DNA from: Actinomadura meyerae
Lineage (GTDB): Bacteria; Actinomycetota; Actinomycetes; Streptosporangiales; Streptosporangiaceae
DNA: 64,000 nt
Reading direction: 5' to 3'
Assembly (NCBI RefSeq): GCF_900188445.1
Contig: NZ_FZOR01000009.1
Span: 124,001 to 188,000 of the forward strand
The translations under genes were made by a program, and so were the position numbers. This document shows positions 7,687 to 16,422 of the stretch, piece after piece. The notes under the pieces were generated by a model. The model saw nothing but the letters and a program-made list of their open reading frames with translations. It was not told the DNA's origin and did not search any database. Numbering within the stretch: position 1 is the stretch's first letter; every line of letters starts with the position of its first letter.

Positions 7687-9741
7687 ATGGGTGTGGTACG
7701 GCGTTTTTCCAGGCGATTCGGGCTGCGCGGGAGGAGGCGGCCCCGCCGGACGGCCCCCGTGGACCCGGGCCTCCCCGAGGTGATCCTCTCCTGGCACGCG
7801 CGTGACAAGGAACTCACCGAGACGGGGCTGGGCACCATCGCCCGGCGGTTCCCGGCCACGCTGCTGCAGGCGGCGCGGCTCGCGTGGCGGGCGAGCCGCG
7901 CCGACACGATCGCCACGGTCTCGCTCAACGTGGTCGCCGGGTTCTTCACCGCGTTCTGGCTGCTGGCCACCACCGGCGTGCTCACCGCCCTGTTCAGCGA
8001 GGCGCCGACGCCGTCCCGGGTCCGCGACGCGCTGCCGTCGCTGGCGCTCGTCGCCGGCGCGGTGGCGCTGCGGGCGGCGCTCCAGGCGGGCGCCGGATGG
8101 GCGCAGGCCCGGCTGGAGCCGCAGGTCGAGCGGCTGGTCGAGCTGCGCCTGTACGAGGCGACGACCGCGGTGGACATGACCGCGCTGGACGACTCCGACT
8201 TCCTGGACGACCTGAAGCGCGCCCAGGGGCGCGGCATGGTGTCGGCGCCCATGGTCGTCCAGCACGCCGTGGACGTGCTCACCGGCGCCATCGGCATGAT
8301 CGCCGCCGCCGGGACGCTCGGCGTGCTGCACCCGCTGCTGCTGCCGCTGCTCCTGCTGACCGCCGTCCCGGAGGGATGGGCGTCCCTGCGCAGCGCGCGG
8401 ATGCGGTACGTGATGATGCTGTCCCTCATCGGGGTGGCGCGGCGCAAGTGGATCCTGTCCGAGCTGATGGTCGACCGGCAGCACGCCGCCGAGGTGCGCT
8501 CGTTCACGATGCGCCGGTTCCTGCTGGACCAGTACGACACCTCCGCCTCCTACCAGCGGAGCGTCGAGCTGGACGTGGCGCGGCGCCAGCTGATCGTGAA
8601 GGTCACCGGGGACCTGCTGAAGGGCCTGGCGACGGCACTCGTCTACGTCGCGCTGGGGTTCATGCTCTGGCGGGGCGCGGTGCCGCTGGCGGTCGCGGGC
8701 ACCGCGGTGCTCGCGATACGGACGGGCCAGTCGTCCCTCGCCAATCTCGTGTTCGCCGTCAACCGGTGCTACGAGGAGGGCCTGTACTTCGGCGACTACG
8801 TCGCGTTCTGCTCCGCCGCCGAACAGCGGATCCCGCGCCGCGCCCTCCCGCCCGCCCCGGACGAGGAGGAGCGGCGGCGGCTGCCGGACGACTTCGCGCA
8901 CATCCGCGTCCGCGACGTCGTGTTCAGCTATCCGGGCGCGGACGCGCCGTCCCTCAACGGCGTCTCCCTCGACCTGCGCAGGGGCGAGGTGGTCGCGCTC
9001 GTCGGCGAGAACGGCTCCGGCAAGACGACCCTCGCCAAGATCATGGCGGGCCTGTACGACCCGGACCGCGGCGAGGTGCGGTGGGACGACGTCCCGCTGA
9101 CGGACGTCCCGCCGCAGGACGTCTGGGAGCGCATCGCCGTCATCGCGCAGGACTACACGCACTGGCCGATGACCGCCCGCCAGAACATCACGATGGGCCG
9201 CAGCCGGGACCACGACGGGAACGGCGCCGCGAACGGCGACGGGAACGGCGGCGGGAACGGCGGCGAGGATCCGGCGATGCTCGCCGCCGCCCGCGCGTCC
9301 GGCGCCGACGAGGTCGTCGCGGAACTCGCCCGCGGCTACGGCACGCTGCTGGACCGCCGGTTCAAGGGCGGCGCCGACCTGTCCGGCGGGCAGTGGCAGC
9401 GGCTCGCGGTCGCCCGCGGCTTCTTCCGGGACGCGCCGCTGCTGATCTGCGACGAGCCGACCGCGGCACTGGACGCGCGGGCCGAGCACCAGCTGTTCGA
9501 GCGGATCCGCACGCACGCCGACGGCCGGACCGTGCTGCTGATCACGCACCGGCTCGCCAGCGTCCGCTACGCGGACCGCATCTACGTCCTGGACCGCGGA
9601 CGGGTGATCGAGGAGGGCGGCCACGCCGCGCTGATGGCCCGCGGCGGCCTCTACGCCGACCTGTACTCGCTGCAGGCCGCCGCCTACGGCGCGGGCGACC
9701 CGCGGCCGGCCCGGCCGGCCGCCGGGACCGGCCAGACCTAG
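7687..9741 (+). CDS. ABC transporter, fused permease and ATP-binding protein (exporter)
   Basis: A 684-aa half-transporter. After a basic N terminus come about six TM helices (roughly residues 65-330), then the nucleotide-binding domain: Walker A GENGSGKTT near 440, signature LSGGQWQRLAVARG near 564, Walker B LLICDEPTAALD near 585 and the H-loop LLITHRLAS. It should act as a homodimer, since no partner gene is adjacent. Between the Q-loop and the signature is an Asn/Gly-rich insert (about 508-528) encoded by GGGAACGGC repeats, unusual for this part of the domain. Substrate unknown. It is divergent from the LCP gene and ends 6 bp before the convergent AAA ATPase gene. Confidence 0.92.
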   Translation: MGVVRRFSRRFGLRGRRRPRRTAPVDPGLPEVILSWHARDKELTETGLGTIARRFPATLLQAARLAWRASRADTIATVSLNVVAGFFTAFWLLATTGVLTALFSEAPTPSRVRDALPSLALVAGAVALRAALQAGAGWAQARLEPQVERLVELRLYEATTAVDMTALDDSDFLDDLKRAQGRGMVSAPMVVQHAVDVLTGAIGMIAAAGTLGVLHPLLLPLLLLTAVPEGWASLRSARMRYVMMLSLIGVARRKWILSELMVDRQHAAEVRSFTMRRFLLDQYDTSASYQRSVELDVARRQLIVKVTGDLLKGLATALVYVALGFMLWRGAVPLAVAGTAVLAIRTGQSSLANLVFAVNRCYEEGLYFGDYVAFCSAAEQRIPRRALPPAPDEEERRRLPDDFAHIRVRDVVFSYPGADAPSLNGVSLDLRRGEVVALVGENGSGKTTLAKIMAGLYDPDRGEVRWDDVPLTDVPPQDVWERIAVIAQDYTHWPMTARQNITMGRSRDHDGNGAANGDGNGGGNGGEDPAMLAAARASGADEVVAELARGYGTLLDRRFKGGADLSGGQWQRLAVARGFFRDAPLLICDEPTAALDARAEHQLFERIRTHADGRTVLLITHRLASVRYADRIYVLDRGRVIEEGGHAALMARGGLYADLYSLQAAAYGAGDPRPARPAAGTGQT
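9217..9265 (+). repeat. GGGAACGGC repeat inside the ABC exporter gene
   Basis: GGGAACGGC occurs at 9217-9225, 9241-9249 and 9253-9261 with a degenerate copy between them. It keeps frame and encodes a flexible Gly/Asn linker in the nucleotide-binding domain. Confidence 0.7.
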
Positions 9742-9747
9742 CGGTGG

Positions 9748-12700
9748 CTAGATGTAGAGGCCGTAGCCGCCCTCGTCCTCGCGGGGCGGCGCCTCGGGCA
9801 GGTCCTCGGGGCGCAGCAGCACCACCTCCGCCGGCTCGACCTCGCGTCCCGCGTCGTCGCCCGCGGTGATGCGCTGGGCCTGCCGGGAGATCGCCGCCTC
9901 CAGCAGGTTGCGGACGAGCCGGGCGTTGCCGAACGAGGCGCCGCGCGGGTGCGCGGCGACGCGCTCGCGCAGCGCGTCCAGCACCCCGGGCGCGAGCGCG
10001 AACCCGGCCTCCGCCGCCATGAACTCGAAGATCGTGACGAGCTCGTCGTCGGTGTAGTCGGGGAACCGCAGCTTCTTCGGGAACCGGGACGCCAGGCCCG
10101 GGTTGGCCTCCAGGAACCGCTCCATCTCGGCGTCGTAGCCGGCGACGATGACGACCAGGTCGCCGCGGTGCTCCTCCATCAGCCGCAGCAGCTCGGCGAT
10201 CGCCTCGTGGCCGAAGTCGCGCCGGTCGCCGCCCGCCGACGACAGCGCGTACGCCTCGTCGACGAACAGGACGCCGCCGAGGGCGCGCTCGACCGCGCCG
10301 CGCACCCGCGGGGCGGTCTGCCCCACGAACTCGGCGACGAGGTCGGCGCGGGAGACCTCCACCAGGTGCCCGGACGACAGCAGCCCGAGCCGGGCGAAGA
10401 CGGCGGCGACCAGCCGCGCGATCGTCGTCTTCGCGGTCCCGGGGTTGCCGCTGAACACCATGTGCCGGGCCGGGGGCGCCGGCGACACCTTGGCGTCGCG
10501 GCGCAGCTGCTCGGCGCGGACCTCGGCGACCAGCGCGGCCACCTCCCGCTTGATGTCGGCGAGCCCGATCAGCCGCTCGACCTCGGCGAGCGGGTCGCCG
10601 GGCACGTCGTCGCGGCCGCGGGTCAGCGTGTCGGGGACGTCCTCCACCAGGATCACGTCGAGGGACTCGGTCTCGTCCACGACGCCGTCGGCGAGGACGC
10701 GGCGGCCCTGCATCGCGACGGCCCGGTCCAGCAGGTTCGTCATGATGCGGGCGTTGCCGAGGCTCCGCTCGCGCGGCGCGCCCTCGACCAGCGCGCGGAC
10801 CTTCTCCAGCACGCCGGGGGCGAGCTCGAACCCCGAGTCGGCGGCCTTGGCCGCGAACACCTGGACCAGCTCGTCGTCGGTGAGGTCGGCGAACCGGATC
10901 GTGCGCGGGAAGTGGGCGGCCAGCTCGGGATGCGCCTTGAGCAGCCCGTTCATCTCCGCCTGCGGGCCGGTCAGCACGACCACGAGGTCCTCGGTGTGCG
11001 CCTGGACGCTGGTCAGCAGGACCTCCAGCACCTCCCGTCCGCGCGCCGCGTCCGCCGACGCCGACACCAGCGCGTGCGCGTCGCGGACCAGCAGGACGCC
11101 GCCGTGCGCCTGCTCCACCGCGCGCCGCACCCGCAGCACGCTCTCGCTGGCGTACTCGCCGAGCAGGTCGGCGCGCTCCACCTCGACGAGGTGGCCGGAC
11201 GACAGCACGCCGAGGTCGGCGTAGATCCGCCCGAGGATCCCGGCGACCTTGCCCTTGCCGGTACCGGCGCCGCCGGTGAAGACCAGGTGCCGGGGGCGGG
11301 ACCGCACCGCCATGCCCGCCTCGCGGCGCAGCCGCTCGGCCTCGGCCTCGGCGATCAGGGCGTCGACCTCCCGCTTGACGGAGTCGATGCCGGCGCAGGC
11401 GGCCAGCTCGGCGAGCGGGTCGGTCTCGGCGGGGCGGCCCGCGATGAGGCCCTGCGGCAGGTCGGCGGCGACGACCTCGGCCGCGTCCGTGCCCATGCCC
11501 GCGTCCATGCCCGCTTCCGGGGCGGCGCCGCTCCCGGCGGCCCGCGCGCGGGCCGCCGCGACGGCCTGGCCCGCCAGGTGCTCGGCGAGCCGGGCGCCGC
11601 GCAGGTTCCGCAGCGGCGGGGTGCGGCGCAGCAGCGCGCCCGCGGCCGCCGCGGCCTCCGGGGCGGCGCGCCCGCCGCGCCGGGCGACGGCGAGGGTGAA
11701 CAGCTCGGCGAAGTCGTCCTCGCCGAAGTCGCGGGTGCGGGCGACCTCGAACGCGCGCACCAGCGCCGGGTTGGCGTCGAACAGCCGGCGGTCGCCGCCG
11801 GGCCGGCACAGCGCGACGACGTCGAGGGACGGCGCGCGGGCCATCAGCCGCCGCAGCTCCTCCACGGCGGCGGCGCCGCAGCGCTCGCTCGCGGCGAGCT
11901 TCTCCAGGTCGTCCACGACGAGGAGCATGCGCCCCTCCAGGCAGTCGCGGACACGGGCCTGCAGCCACAGCACGGCGTCGCTCACGCCCAGCGACGCGAA
12001 CACCTGGTCGGAGATCCACAGCGCCTCCCGGACGGCGCCGCGCGCGGCCAGCAGCTCCTCGACGGCCTCGGCGGCGGTGCCCTTCCCGGTGCCCTCGGGA
12101 CCGGTGACGAGCAGCCGGACGGCCCGCTCGCCCGCCAGCCGCGCCGCCACCGCCTCGCGCAGCACCCGGGACAGCTCCGGCTGCCCGACGAGCCCCGGCT
12201 CAGGCACGGCGGCCCGCCCGCTGCGCCCGGCCGCGGCCTCCGCCGCCTCCGCGGCCTCCGCGGCCTCCGCGGCCTCCGCGTCCTTGCCGCCGGCTCCGAA
12301 CGACGGCACGTTGAGGACCCGGCGGGCGGTGAACAGCCTGCGCAGGTCGGCCTGGAAGGGACGCACCGGGACGCGGCACTTCGGCGTGACCGGCGCGTCG
12401 GGCAGCCCCTGCACCGCGCCGGTGACCCGCACGGCCATGTCGAGCCACGCGCGCGCGGCGTCGGCCTCCCCCGCGACGAGCCCCCGCGCCAGCCAGGCGC
12501 GCACGTCCGCCTGCCACGCCTCCGCCGAGAACCCCTCGCGCGCGGCGCGGAACCGCTCCTCCACGTTCTCGTAGCGGGTGGTGCCCAGCACGACGGCCAG
12601 CTCGGCCGGGACGACCGGCGCCTCGGCGGCCAGCAGCAGCCGGGCCAGCGCGGCGTCCGGCTCGTCCCCGTCGGCGACGGCCCCGGCGAGCCGCTCGTGC

Positions 12701-13386
12701 GCGGCGTCCAGGCCCTGGCACGCCCAGCCCAGGTACCCGACCGGGCCCGCCAGCTCCGGCAGGACGGCCAGCTCCGCGTCGGACAGCCCGGAGGTCCAGG
12801 CGTCCTCCAGCCGCCGGTTCGGGACGGTCATGTCCACCGCGCGCAGCTCCGGGTCGGCGGCGCGCCGGTCGAACAGCTCGGCCAGCGCCGCGCGGCGCCG
12901 CTCCACCGGCTCCAGGCCCGCGAAGACGTCCAGCCCGGCCCGTGCCAGCTCGAACATCACCGCGCGGCGCTCGGGGTCGTCCCCGGCCGGCTCGGGCAGC
13001 CACAGGCCGGGCGGCCGCCACCGCCCGCCCTGGGTGAACCAGGCCAGCGGGTCGCGCACCGCCGACTCCGGCGTCGCGAGGAAGTCCGACAGCAGCTCGT
13101 AGTCGACGTCGCCGCGCGATCCGCCGCGCACCGCCGACGCCCCCAGCAGGAACGTCAGCAGCGACCACTGCTCGGCCCCCGCCGCGCTGGTGCCGTCGCC
13201 GTAGAAGTCGCTGAGCCGCCGGGTGAGCACGACCGCCCGCTTGTCGGTGTTGTAGGCGACCGCCCGTTTCCGGATCTCCGCGTAGAGGCCGTCCGGTACG
13301 CGCCAGGGACCGTACGCGTAGACGTCCAGGACGGGTTCCTCGGTGAGCAGCACTTCGAGATGGTCCGGCAGCCGGGGGGCACTCAA
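9748..13386 (-). CDS. giant CbxX/CfqX-type AAA ATPase with three AAA modules
   Basis: A 1212-aa protein. The N-terminal ~380 residues are helical and unassigned. Then come three AAA modules: P-loop GPEGTGKGTAAEA near residue 426, GGAGTGKGKVAG near 704, and GNPGTAKTT near 978 with Walker B LFVDEAYALSS near 1039. The second and third modules carry the CbxX hallmark LSSGHLVEV. The second has VRDAHAL where the third has VDEAYAL, so its Walker B acidic pair is lost and it is probably ATPase-dead. A (Glu-Ala-Ala) linker precedes module 1. The start is TTG at 13386: AGGAG lies 7 nt before it and no ATG/GTG has such a site. CbxX proteins remodel Rubisco or, as EccA, serve type VII secretion; no ESX gene is visible here. 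Confidence 0.88.
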   Translation of the reverse strand: MSAPRLPDHLEVLLTEEPVLDVYAYGPWRVPDGLYAEIRKRAVAYNTDKRAVVLTRRLSDFYGDGTSAAGAEQWSLLTFLLGASAVRGGSRGDVDYELLSDFLATPESAVRDPLAWFTQGGRWRPPGLWLPEPAGDDPERRAVMFELARAGLDVFAGLEPVERRRAALAELFDRRAADPELRAVDMTVPNRRLEDAWTSGLSDAELAVLPELAGPVGYLGWACQGLDAAHERLAGAVADGDEPDAALARLLLAAEAPVVPAELAVVLGTTRYENVEERFRAAREGFSAEAWQADVRAWLARGLVAGEADAARAWLDMAVRVTGAVQGLPDAPVTPKCRVPVRPFQADLRRLFTARRVLNVPSFGAGGKDAEAAEAAEAAEAAEAAAGRSGRAAVPEPGLVGQPELSRVLREAVAARLAGERAVRLLVTGPEGTGKGTAAEAVEELLAARGAVREALWISDQVFASLGVSDAVLWLQARVRDCLEGRMLLVVDDLEKLAASERCGAAAVEELRRLMARAPSLDVVALCRPGGDRRLFDANPALVRAFEVARTRDFGEDDFAELFTLAVARRGGRAAPEAAAAAGALLRRTPPLRNLRGARLAEHLAGQAVAAARARAAGSGAAPEAGMDAGMGTDAAEVVAADLPQGLIAGRPAETDPLAELAACAGIDSVKREVDALIAEAEAERLRREAGMAVRSRPRHLVFTGGAGTGKGKVAGILGRIYADLGVLSSGHLVEVERADLLGEYASESVLRVRRAVEQAHGGVLLVRDAHALVSASADAARGREVLEVLLTSVQAHTEDLVVVLTGPQAEMNGLLKAHPELAAHFPRTIRFADLTDDELVQVFAAKAADSGFELAPGVLEKVRALVEGAPRERSLGNARIMTNLLDRAVAMQGRRVLADGVVDETESLDVILVEDVPDTLTRGRDDVPGDPLAEVERLIGLADIKREVAALVAEVRAEQLRRDAKVSPAPPARHMVFSGNPGTAKTTIARLVAAVFARLGLLSSGHLVEVSRADLVAEFVGQTAPRVRGAVERALGGVLFVDEAYALSSAGGDRRDFGHEAIAELLRLMEEHRGDLVVIVAGYDAEMERFLEANPGLASRFPKKLRFPDYTDDELVTIFEFMAAEAGFALAPGVLDALRERVAAHPRGASFGNARLVRNLLEAAISRQAQRITAGDDAGREVEPAEVVLLRPEDLPEAPPREDEGGYGLYI
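12232..12276 (-). repeat. five 9-bp tandem units in the AAA ATPase gene
   Basis: Five consecutive units of CGCGGCCTC (one with a G-to-C change) at 12232-12276 encode a Glu-Ala-Ala repeat in the linker before the first AAA module. Unit number is likely to vary between strains by slippage. Confidence 0.8.
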
Positions 13387-13571
13387 GTCGCGTCTCCTGT
13401 ACAGCGGCGGGGGCGATCGGGTCCGACAGCACCCTATGACCCGGCACACACCGGCACACCCCCGTCGCGCCGGGTTGGCGGGCGGGCGGCCGTCGGAGAT
13501 AGTTGTCAGACGGAAAGCATCCGCCGGACGGCCCTCCGCCGGATGCCGCGCTCACAGGAGGGGAAACCCCC

Positions 13572-13910
13572 GTGTCGGCTCTGGACCTGGCCGCGCGGTC
13601 GGACGGCGGGCGCACCGTCGTCCGGCTGCGCGGTGAACTGGACTTCGCCTGCTCCGAAGACCTCCGCCGGGGGCTGGACGAGGCGCGCCGCGAGCACGGC
13701 GAGCACCTCGTCCTCGACCTCGCCGAGCTGGAGTTCATGGACACGGGCGGCCTGTCGGTCATCGTCGCCTGCTTCAAGGCCGCGACCGCCGCCGGCGGCA
13801 GCCTCACCCTCGCCGGGCCGCGCCCGGTCGTCCGCCGCGCCCTGGAGATCACCGGGCTGCACCGCAGGATCCCGGTGACCGCGACCCTGCAGGAGGCCCT
13901 CACCGGCTGA
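13572..13910 (+). CDS. STAS-domain anti-sigma-factor antagonist
   Basis: A 112-aa single STAS domain (SALDLAARSDGGRTVVRLRGELDF onward in the visible order), the fold of SpoIIAA/RsbV-type antagonists in partner-switching. The usual phospho-acceptor motif MDSSGL reads FMDTGGL here, leaving Thr as the only possible acceptor. The GTG at 13572 is chosen because AGGAGGGG lies 8-9 nt upstream; a TTG 23 codons earlier (13503) would add a Pro-rich tail without a good ribosome site. No anti-sigma kinase or sigma factor is adjacent. It is divergent from the AAA ATPase across a 185-bp gap. Confidence 0.88.
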   Translation: MSALDLAARSDGGRTVVRLRGELDFACSEDLRRGLDEARREHGEHLVLDLAELEFMDTGGLSVIVACFKAATAAGGSLTLAGPRPVVRRALEITGLHRRIPVTATLQEALTG

Positions 13911-13945
13911 ACCGGTGCGCGGGCACGCGGGCCCCGGGCGGGGGC

Positions 13946-14719
13946 CTACAGCGGCAGGGCCGTGGGGCGCTTCGGGCCGCGGCCGTCGCCGGACGAGCGG
14001 CCGGTCGCGCGGCGCCCGATCCACGGGACGAGGTAGGTGCGCGCCCAGCGGACGTCCTCGCGGCGCATGGTCAGCCAGTCGGCGCGGTCCAGCGGCGGCC
14101 AGGGCTCGCGCCAGTCCCCCTCGACCGGCACGCCGATCACCCCGGCGACCAGCAGCGCCATGCGGCGGTGGCCCTCCGGCGACAGGTGCAGGCGGTCCTC
14201 GTGCCAGGCGCGGGGGTCGTCGAACGCGCGCAGCGGCCAGAGGTCGACGACGTCGCAGCCGCGGCGGTCGGCGATGGCGCGCAGGTGCATGTTGTAGGTC
14301 GCCGCCTTGCCCCGGATCCGGTGGCCCGAGCGCAGGTGGCGGGTGTCGAAGCCGGTGAAGATCACGACGCGGGCGCCGGTGCCGCGCAGCCGGCGGACCG
14401 CGTCGTCGAACACGACCGCGAGCGCGTCCGGGTCGGCCCCGGGGCGGATCATGTCGTTGCCGCCGGCGCACAGCGTGACGAGGTCCGGGTCGAGGTCGAC
14501 GGCCCGCGGCACCTGGTCCTCGACGATCTGCCGGACGAGCTTGCCGCGGACGGCGAGGTTGGCGTAGCGCAGGCCGGGGCTGTGCGCGGCGATGTGCTCC
14601 GCCAGCCGGTCGGCCCAGCCGCGGAACACGTCGTCCTCGCCCGGGTAGGGGTCGTTGAGGCCCTCGGTGAAGCTGTCGCCGATGGCCACGTACGTCCTGA
14701 TCTGCTCCACGTCGCTCAT
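13946..14719 (-). CDS. SGNH/GDSL-family esterase/hydrolase
   Basis: A 257-aa cytoplasmic lipase/esterase-like hydrolase. All blocks are visible: GDSFTEG (catalytic Ser) near residue 13, CAGGNDMI (oxyanion Asn) near 82, and DRLHLSPEGH (Asp-His pair) near 190. The C-terminal tail is Arg/Gly rich. The ATG at 14719 is preceded by GGGGG at about -7, whereas the longer frame start at 14782 lacks a ribosome site. The substrate cannot be read from the sequence. It lies just downstream of the conservon on the same strand, 124 bp after the GTPase gene, and may or may not be co-transcribed. Confidence 0.9.
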   Translation of the reverse strand: MSDVEQIRTYVAIGDSFTEGLNDPYPGEDDVFRGWADRLAEHIAAHSPGLRYANLAVRGKLVRQIVEDQVPRAVDLDPDLVTLCAGGNDMIRPGADPDALAVVFDDAVRRLRGTGARVVIFTGFDTRHLRSGHRIRGKAATYNMHLRAIADRRGCDVVDLWPLRAFDDPRAWHEDRLHLSPEGHRRMALLVAGVIGVPVEGDWREPWPPLDRADWLTMRREDVRWARTYLVPWIGRRATGRSSGDGRGPKRPTALPL

Positions 14720-14843
14720 CACAACCCCCAGCACACATGAACATGGTCGAACACGACCATTAATCATGCATCGTGCATACAACCTACGCGACCGTAACCC
14801 GGGCCGCCCGGCGCCCGCGCCCCCGGCGGGCCGGCGCGGGCGG

Positions 14844-15503
14844 CTAGGTCCAGCTCGGCGAGGTCGAGCCGGGCTGCTGCGCGGGCGCCGCGGCGGGCGC
14901 GCCGCCCGAGTGCACCGTCATCGCGTGCTTGACCAGCGTGATCAGCACCTGCTTGGTGGACTCGCGGCTCCGCGCGTCGCACTGCACGATCGGCACGTGC
15001 GAGCTGATCGACAGCGCCTCGCGGATGTCCTCCACGGCGTACTGGAACTCGCCGTGGAACCCGTTGACGCCCACCACGAACGGCAGGCCGAGCTCCTCGA
15101 AGTAGTCCACCGCGGCGAAGCAGTCCTCCAGCCGGCGGGTGTCGACCAGCACGACGGCGCCGATCGCGCCGCGGACCAGGTCGTCCCACATGAACCAGAA
15201 CCGGTGCTGGCCGGGGGTGCCGAACAGGTACAGGATCAGCTCGCTGTCGAGCGACACGCGCCCGAAGTCCATCGCGACCGTGGTGGTCGTCTTGTCCGGC
15301 ACGGCCGACAGGTCGTCCACGTCGGCGCTGGCCGCGGTCATCACCGCCTCGGTGGTGAGCGGCATGATCTCCGAGACGGAGCCGACGAACGTGGTCTTCC
15401 CGACGCCGAACCCACCGCCGACGACGATCTTGACCGAGGTCAGCTCGGCCTCTCCGCCGTGCGGCCCGGGGGGCGGGACCTGGTCAGAGCTTCCGAAGGC
15501 CAC
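14844..15503 (-). CDS. cvnD: conservon GTP-binding protein (CvnD-like)
   Basis: Small GTPase of 219 aa, last gene of the conservon. The P-loop GGGFGVGKTT is near residues 29-38, the switch-I region is ADKTTTTVAMDFG-like (PDKTTTTVAMDFG), the G3 motif reads YLFGTPGQ where Ras has DTAGQ, and the base-binding part reads VVGVNGF. This is the Mgl-A/Cvn type pattern, with TPGQ in place of the usual DxxG. A Pro/Ala-rich C-terminal tail replaces a lipid site. Start overlaps the DUF742 gene by 20 bp, implying translational coupling. In Streptomyces, CvnD proteins form a membrane-associated signalling complex with CvnA-C. Confidence 0.93.
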   Translation of the reverse strand: MAFGSSDQVPPPGPHGGEAELTSVKIVVGGGFGVGKTTFVGSVSEIMPLTTEAVMTAASADVDDLSAVPDKTTTTVAMDFGRVSLDSELILYLFGTPGQHRFWFMWDDLVRGAIGAVVLVDTRRLEDCFAAVDYFEELGLPFVVGVNGFHGEFQYAVEDIREALSISSHVPIVQCDARSRESTKQVLITLVKHAMTVHSGGAPAAAPAQQPGSTSPSWT

Positions 15504-15942
15504 TGAGCACCCTTTCTAGCAAGCGGATGTCCGGCTGTCCGCCGGCGGTGGTTGCGGGCTGCGACTGGTGCAGCCGCAGCAGGCCCTCAACGGCCATGTC
15601 GGCGACGAGCACGCGCGCCACCCCGAGCGGCAGGCGCAGCAGCGCGGACACCTCGGCGACCGAACGGGCGGAGCGGCACAGATCCATGATCGCCCGGTAC
15701 TCCGGGGTCAGCACGGCCACGTCCCGCGGCGGGTAGGGCGCCGCGGTGACCAGCGCCTCGATGGCCAGGTCGTAGCGCGGCTTCGTACGCCCCCCGGTGA
15801 CCGCGTAGGGGCGCACCAGCGAACTGGTCTCGCCCTCCTCCCGCTCGGGCGGGCGGCCCGGCATCCGGCCCTGGTCACCGGGCCAGCGTCCGGAGCCGCC
15901 CGGGCCGCCGGGGGCGCCTCCGTAGTGACTGCCTCGATCCAT
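15484..15942 (-). CDS. cvnC: conservon DUF742 protein (CvnC-like)
   Basis: A 152-aa DUF742 protein with a Gly/Pro-rich, disordered first 35 residues followed by a compact domain starting SSLVRPYAVTGGRTKPRYDLAIEALV (split here for length: SSLVRPYAVTGGRT, then KPRYDLAIEALV). It contains a predicted winged-helix-like segment (CRSARSVAEVSALLRLPLGVARVLVADM). Its position between Roadblock and GTPase genes is the invariant conservon order. It likely bridges the Roadblock protein and the GTPase. Confidence 0.92.
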   Translation of the reverse strand: MDRGSHYGGAPGGPGGSGRWPGDQGRMPGRPPEREEGETSSLVRPYAVTGGRTKPRYDLAIEALVTAAPYPPRDVAVLTPEYRAIMDLCRSARSVAEVSALLRLPLGVARVLVADMAVEGLLRLHQSQPATTAGGQPDIRLLERVLSGLRKL

Positions 15943-15972
15943 GTCGCCGACCTCCGTCAGAGTCAGTCACGA

Positions 15973-16422
15973 TCAATAGCGGGCGGGGCCTGCGCCCATC
16001 TCGGTCACGGACGGCCCTGAGTAGGGCGGCTGCTGGTCCTGGGTGCGCAACGCGGGGGTCAGCGCCCGGCCCACCCGCTCGACCAGCAGCGTCATCTCGT
16101 AGGCGACCAGCCCGAGGTCGCAGTCCGGGGCGGCCAGCACCGCGAACACCGACCCGTTCGTGATGGACATGACGAACAGCAGCCCGCGGTCCATCTCGAC
16201 GACGGTCTGGTTCACCCCGCCCGCGTCGAAGATCTTCGCCGCGCCCTGGGTGAGGCTCATCAGCCCCGAGGCGATCGCCGACAGCTGGTCGGCCCGCTCG
16301 GGCGGGAACCCCGAGGAGTACGCCATCGGCAGACCGTCGGAGGAGACCACGACGGCATGCGCGACCTTCGCGACACGGTCGGCGAAGTTCGTCACCAACC
16401 AGTTGAGATCCTGCCCGCTCAC
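15973..16422 (-). CDS. cvnB: conservon Roadblock/LC7 protein (CvnB-like)
   Basis: A 149-aa Roadblock/LC7 domain (SGQDLNWLVTNFADRV..., with the characteristic HAVVVSSDGLPMAYS strand and MDRGLLFVMSITNGS). MglB-like Roadblock proteins act as GTPase-activating or scaffold partners of the Cvn/MglA GTPases. The GTG start overlaps the stop of the sensor kinase by GTGA (16419-16422). A short Pro/Gln tail follows the domain. Confidence 0.94.
   Translation of the reverse strand: MSGQDLNWLVTNFADRVAKVAHAVVVSSDGLPMAYSSGFPPERADQLSAIASGLMSLTQGAAKIFDAGGVNQTVVEMDRGLLFVMSITNGSVFAVLAAPDCDLGLVAYEMTLLVERVGRALTPALRTQDQQPPYSGPSVTEMGAGPARY

Noticed and set aside
13503..13571. TTG start for the STAS protein adding 23 residues
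   Set aside because: The GTG at 13572 has AGGAGGGG at the right distance, and the added segment is a Pro-rich stretch outside the STAS fold.
9949..13878. Very long open frame opposite the AAA ATPase gene
   Set aside because: It is a GC-bias shadow of the minus-strand gene: its product is repetitive Arg/Gly/Pro/Asp with no domain, while the minus strand has three clear AAA modules and a ribosome site.
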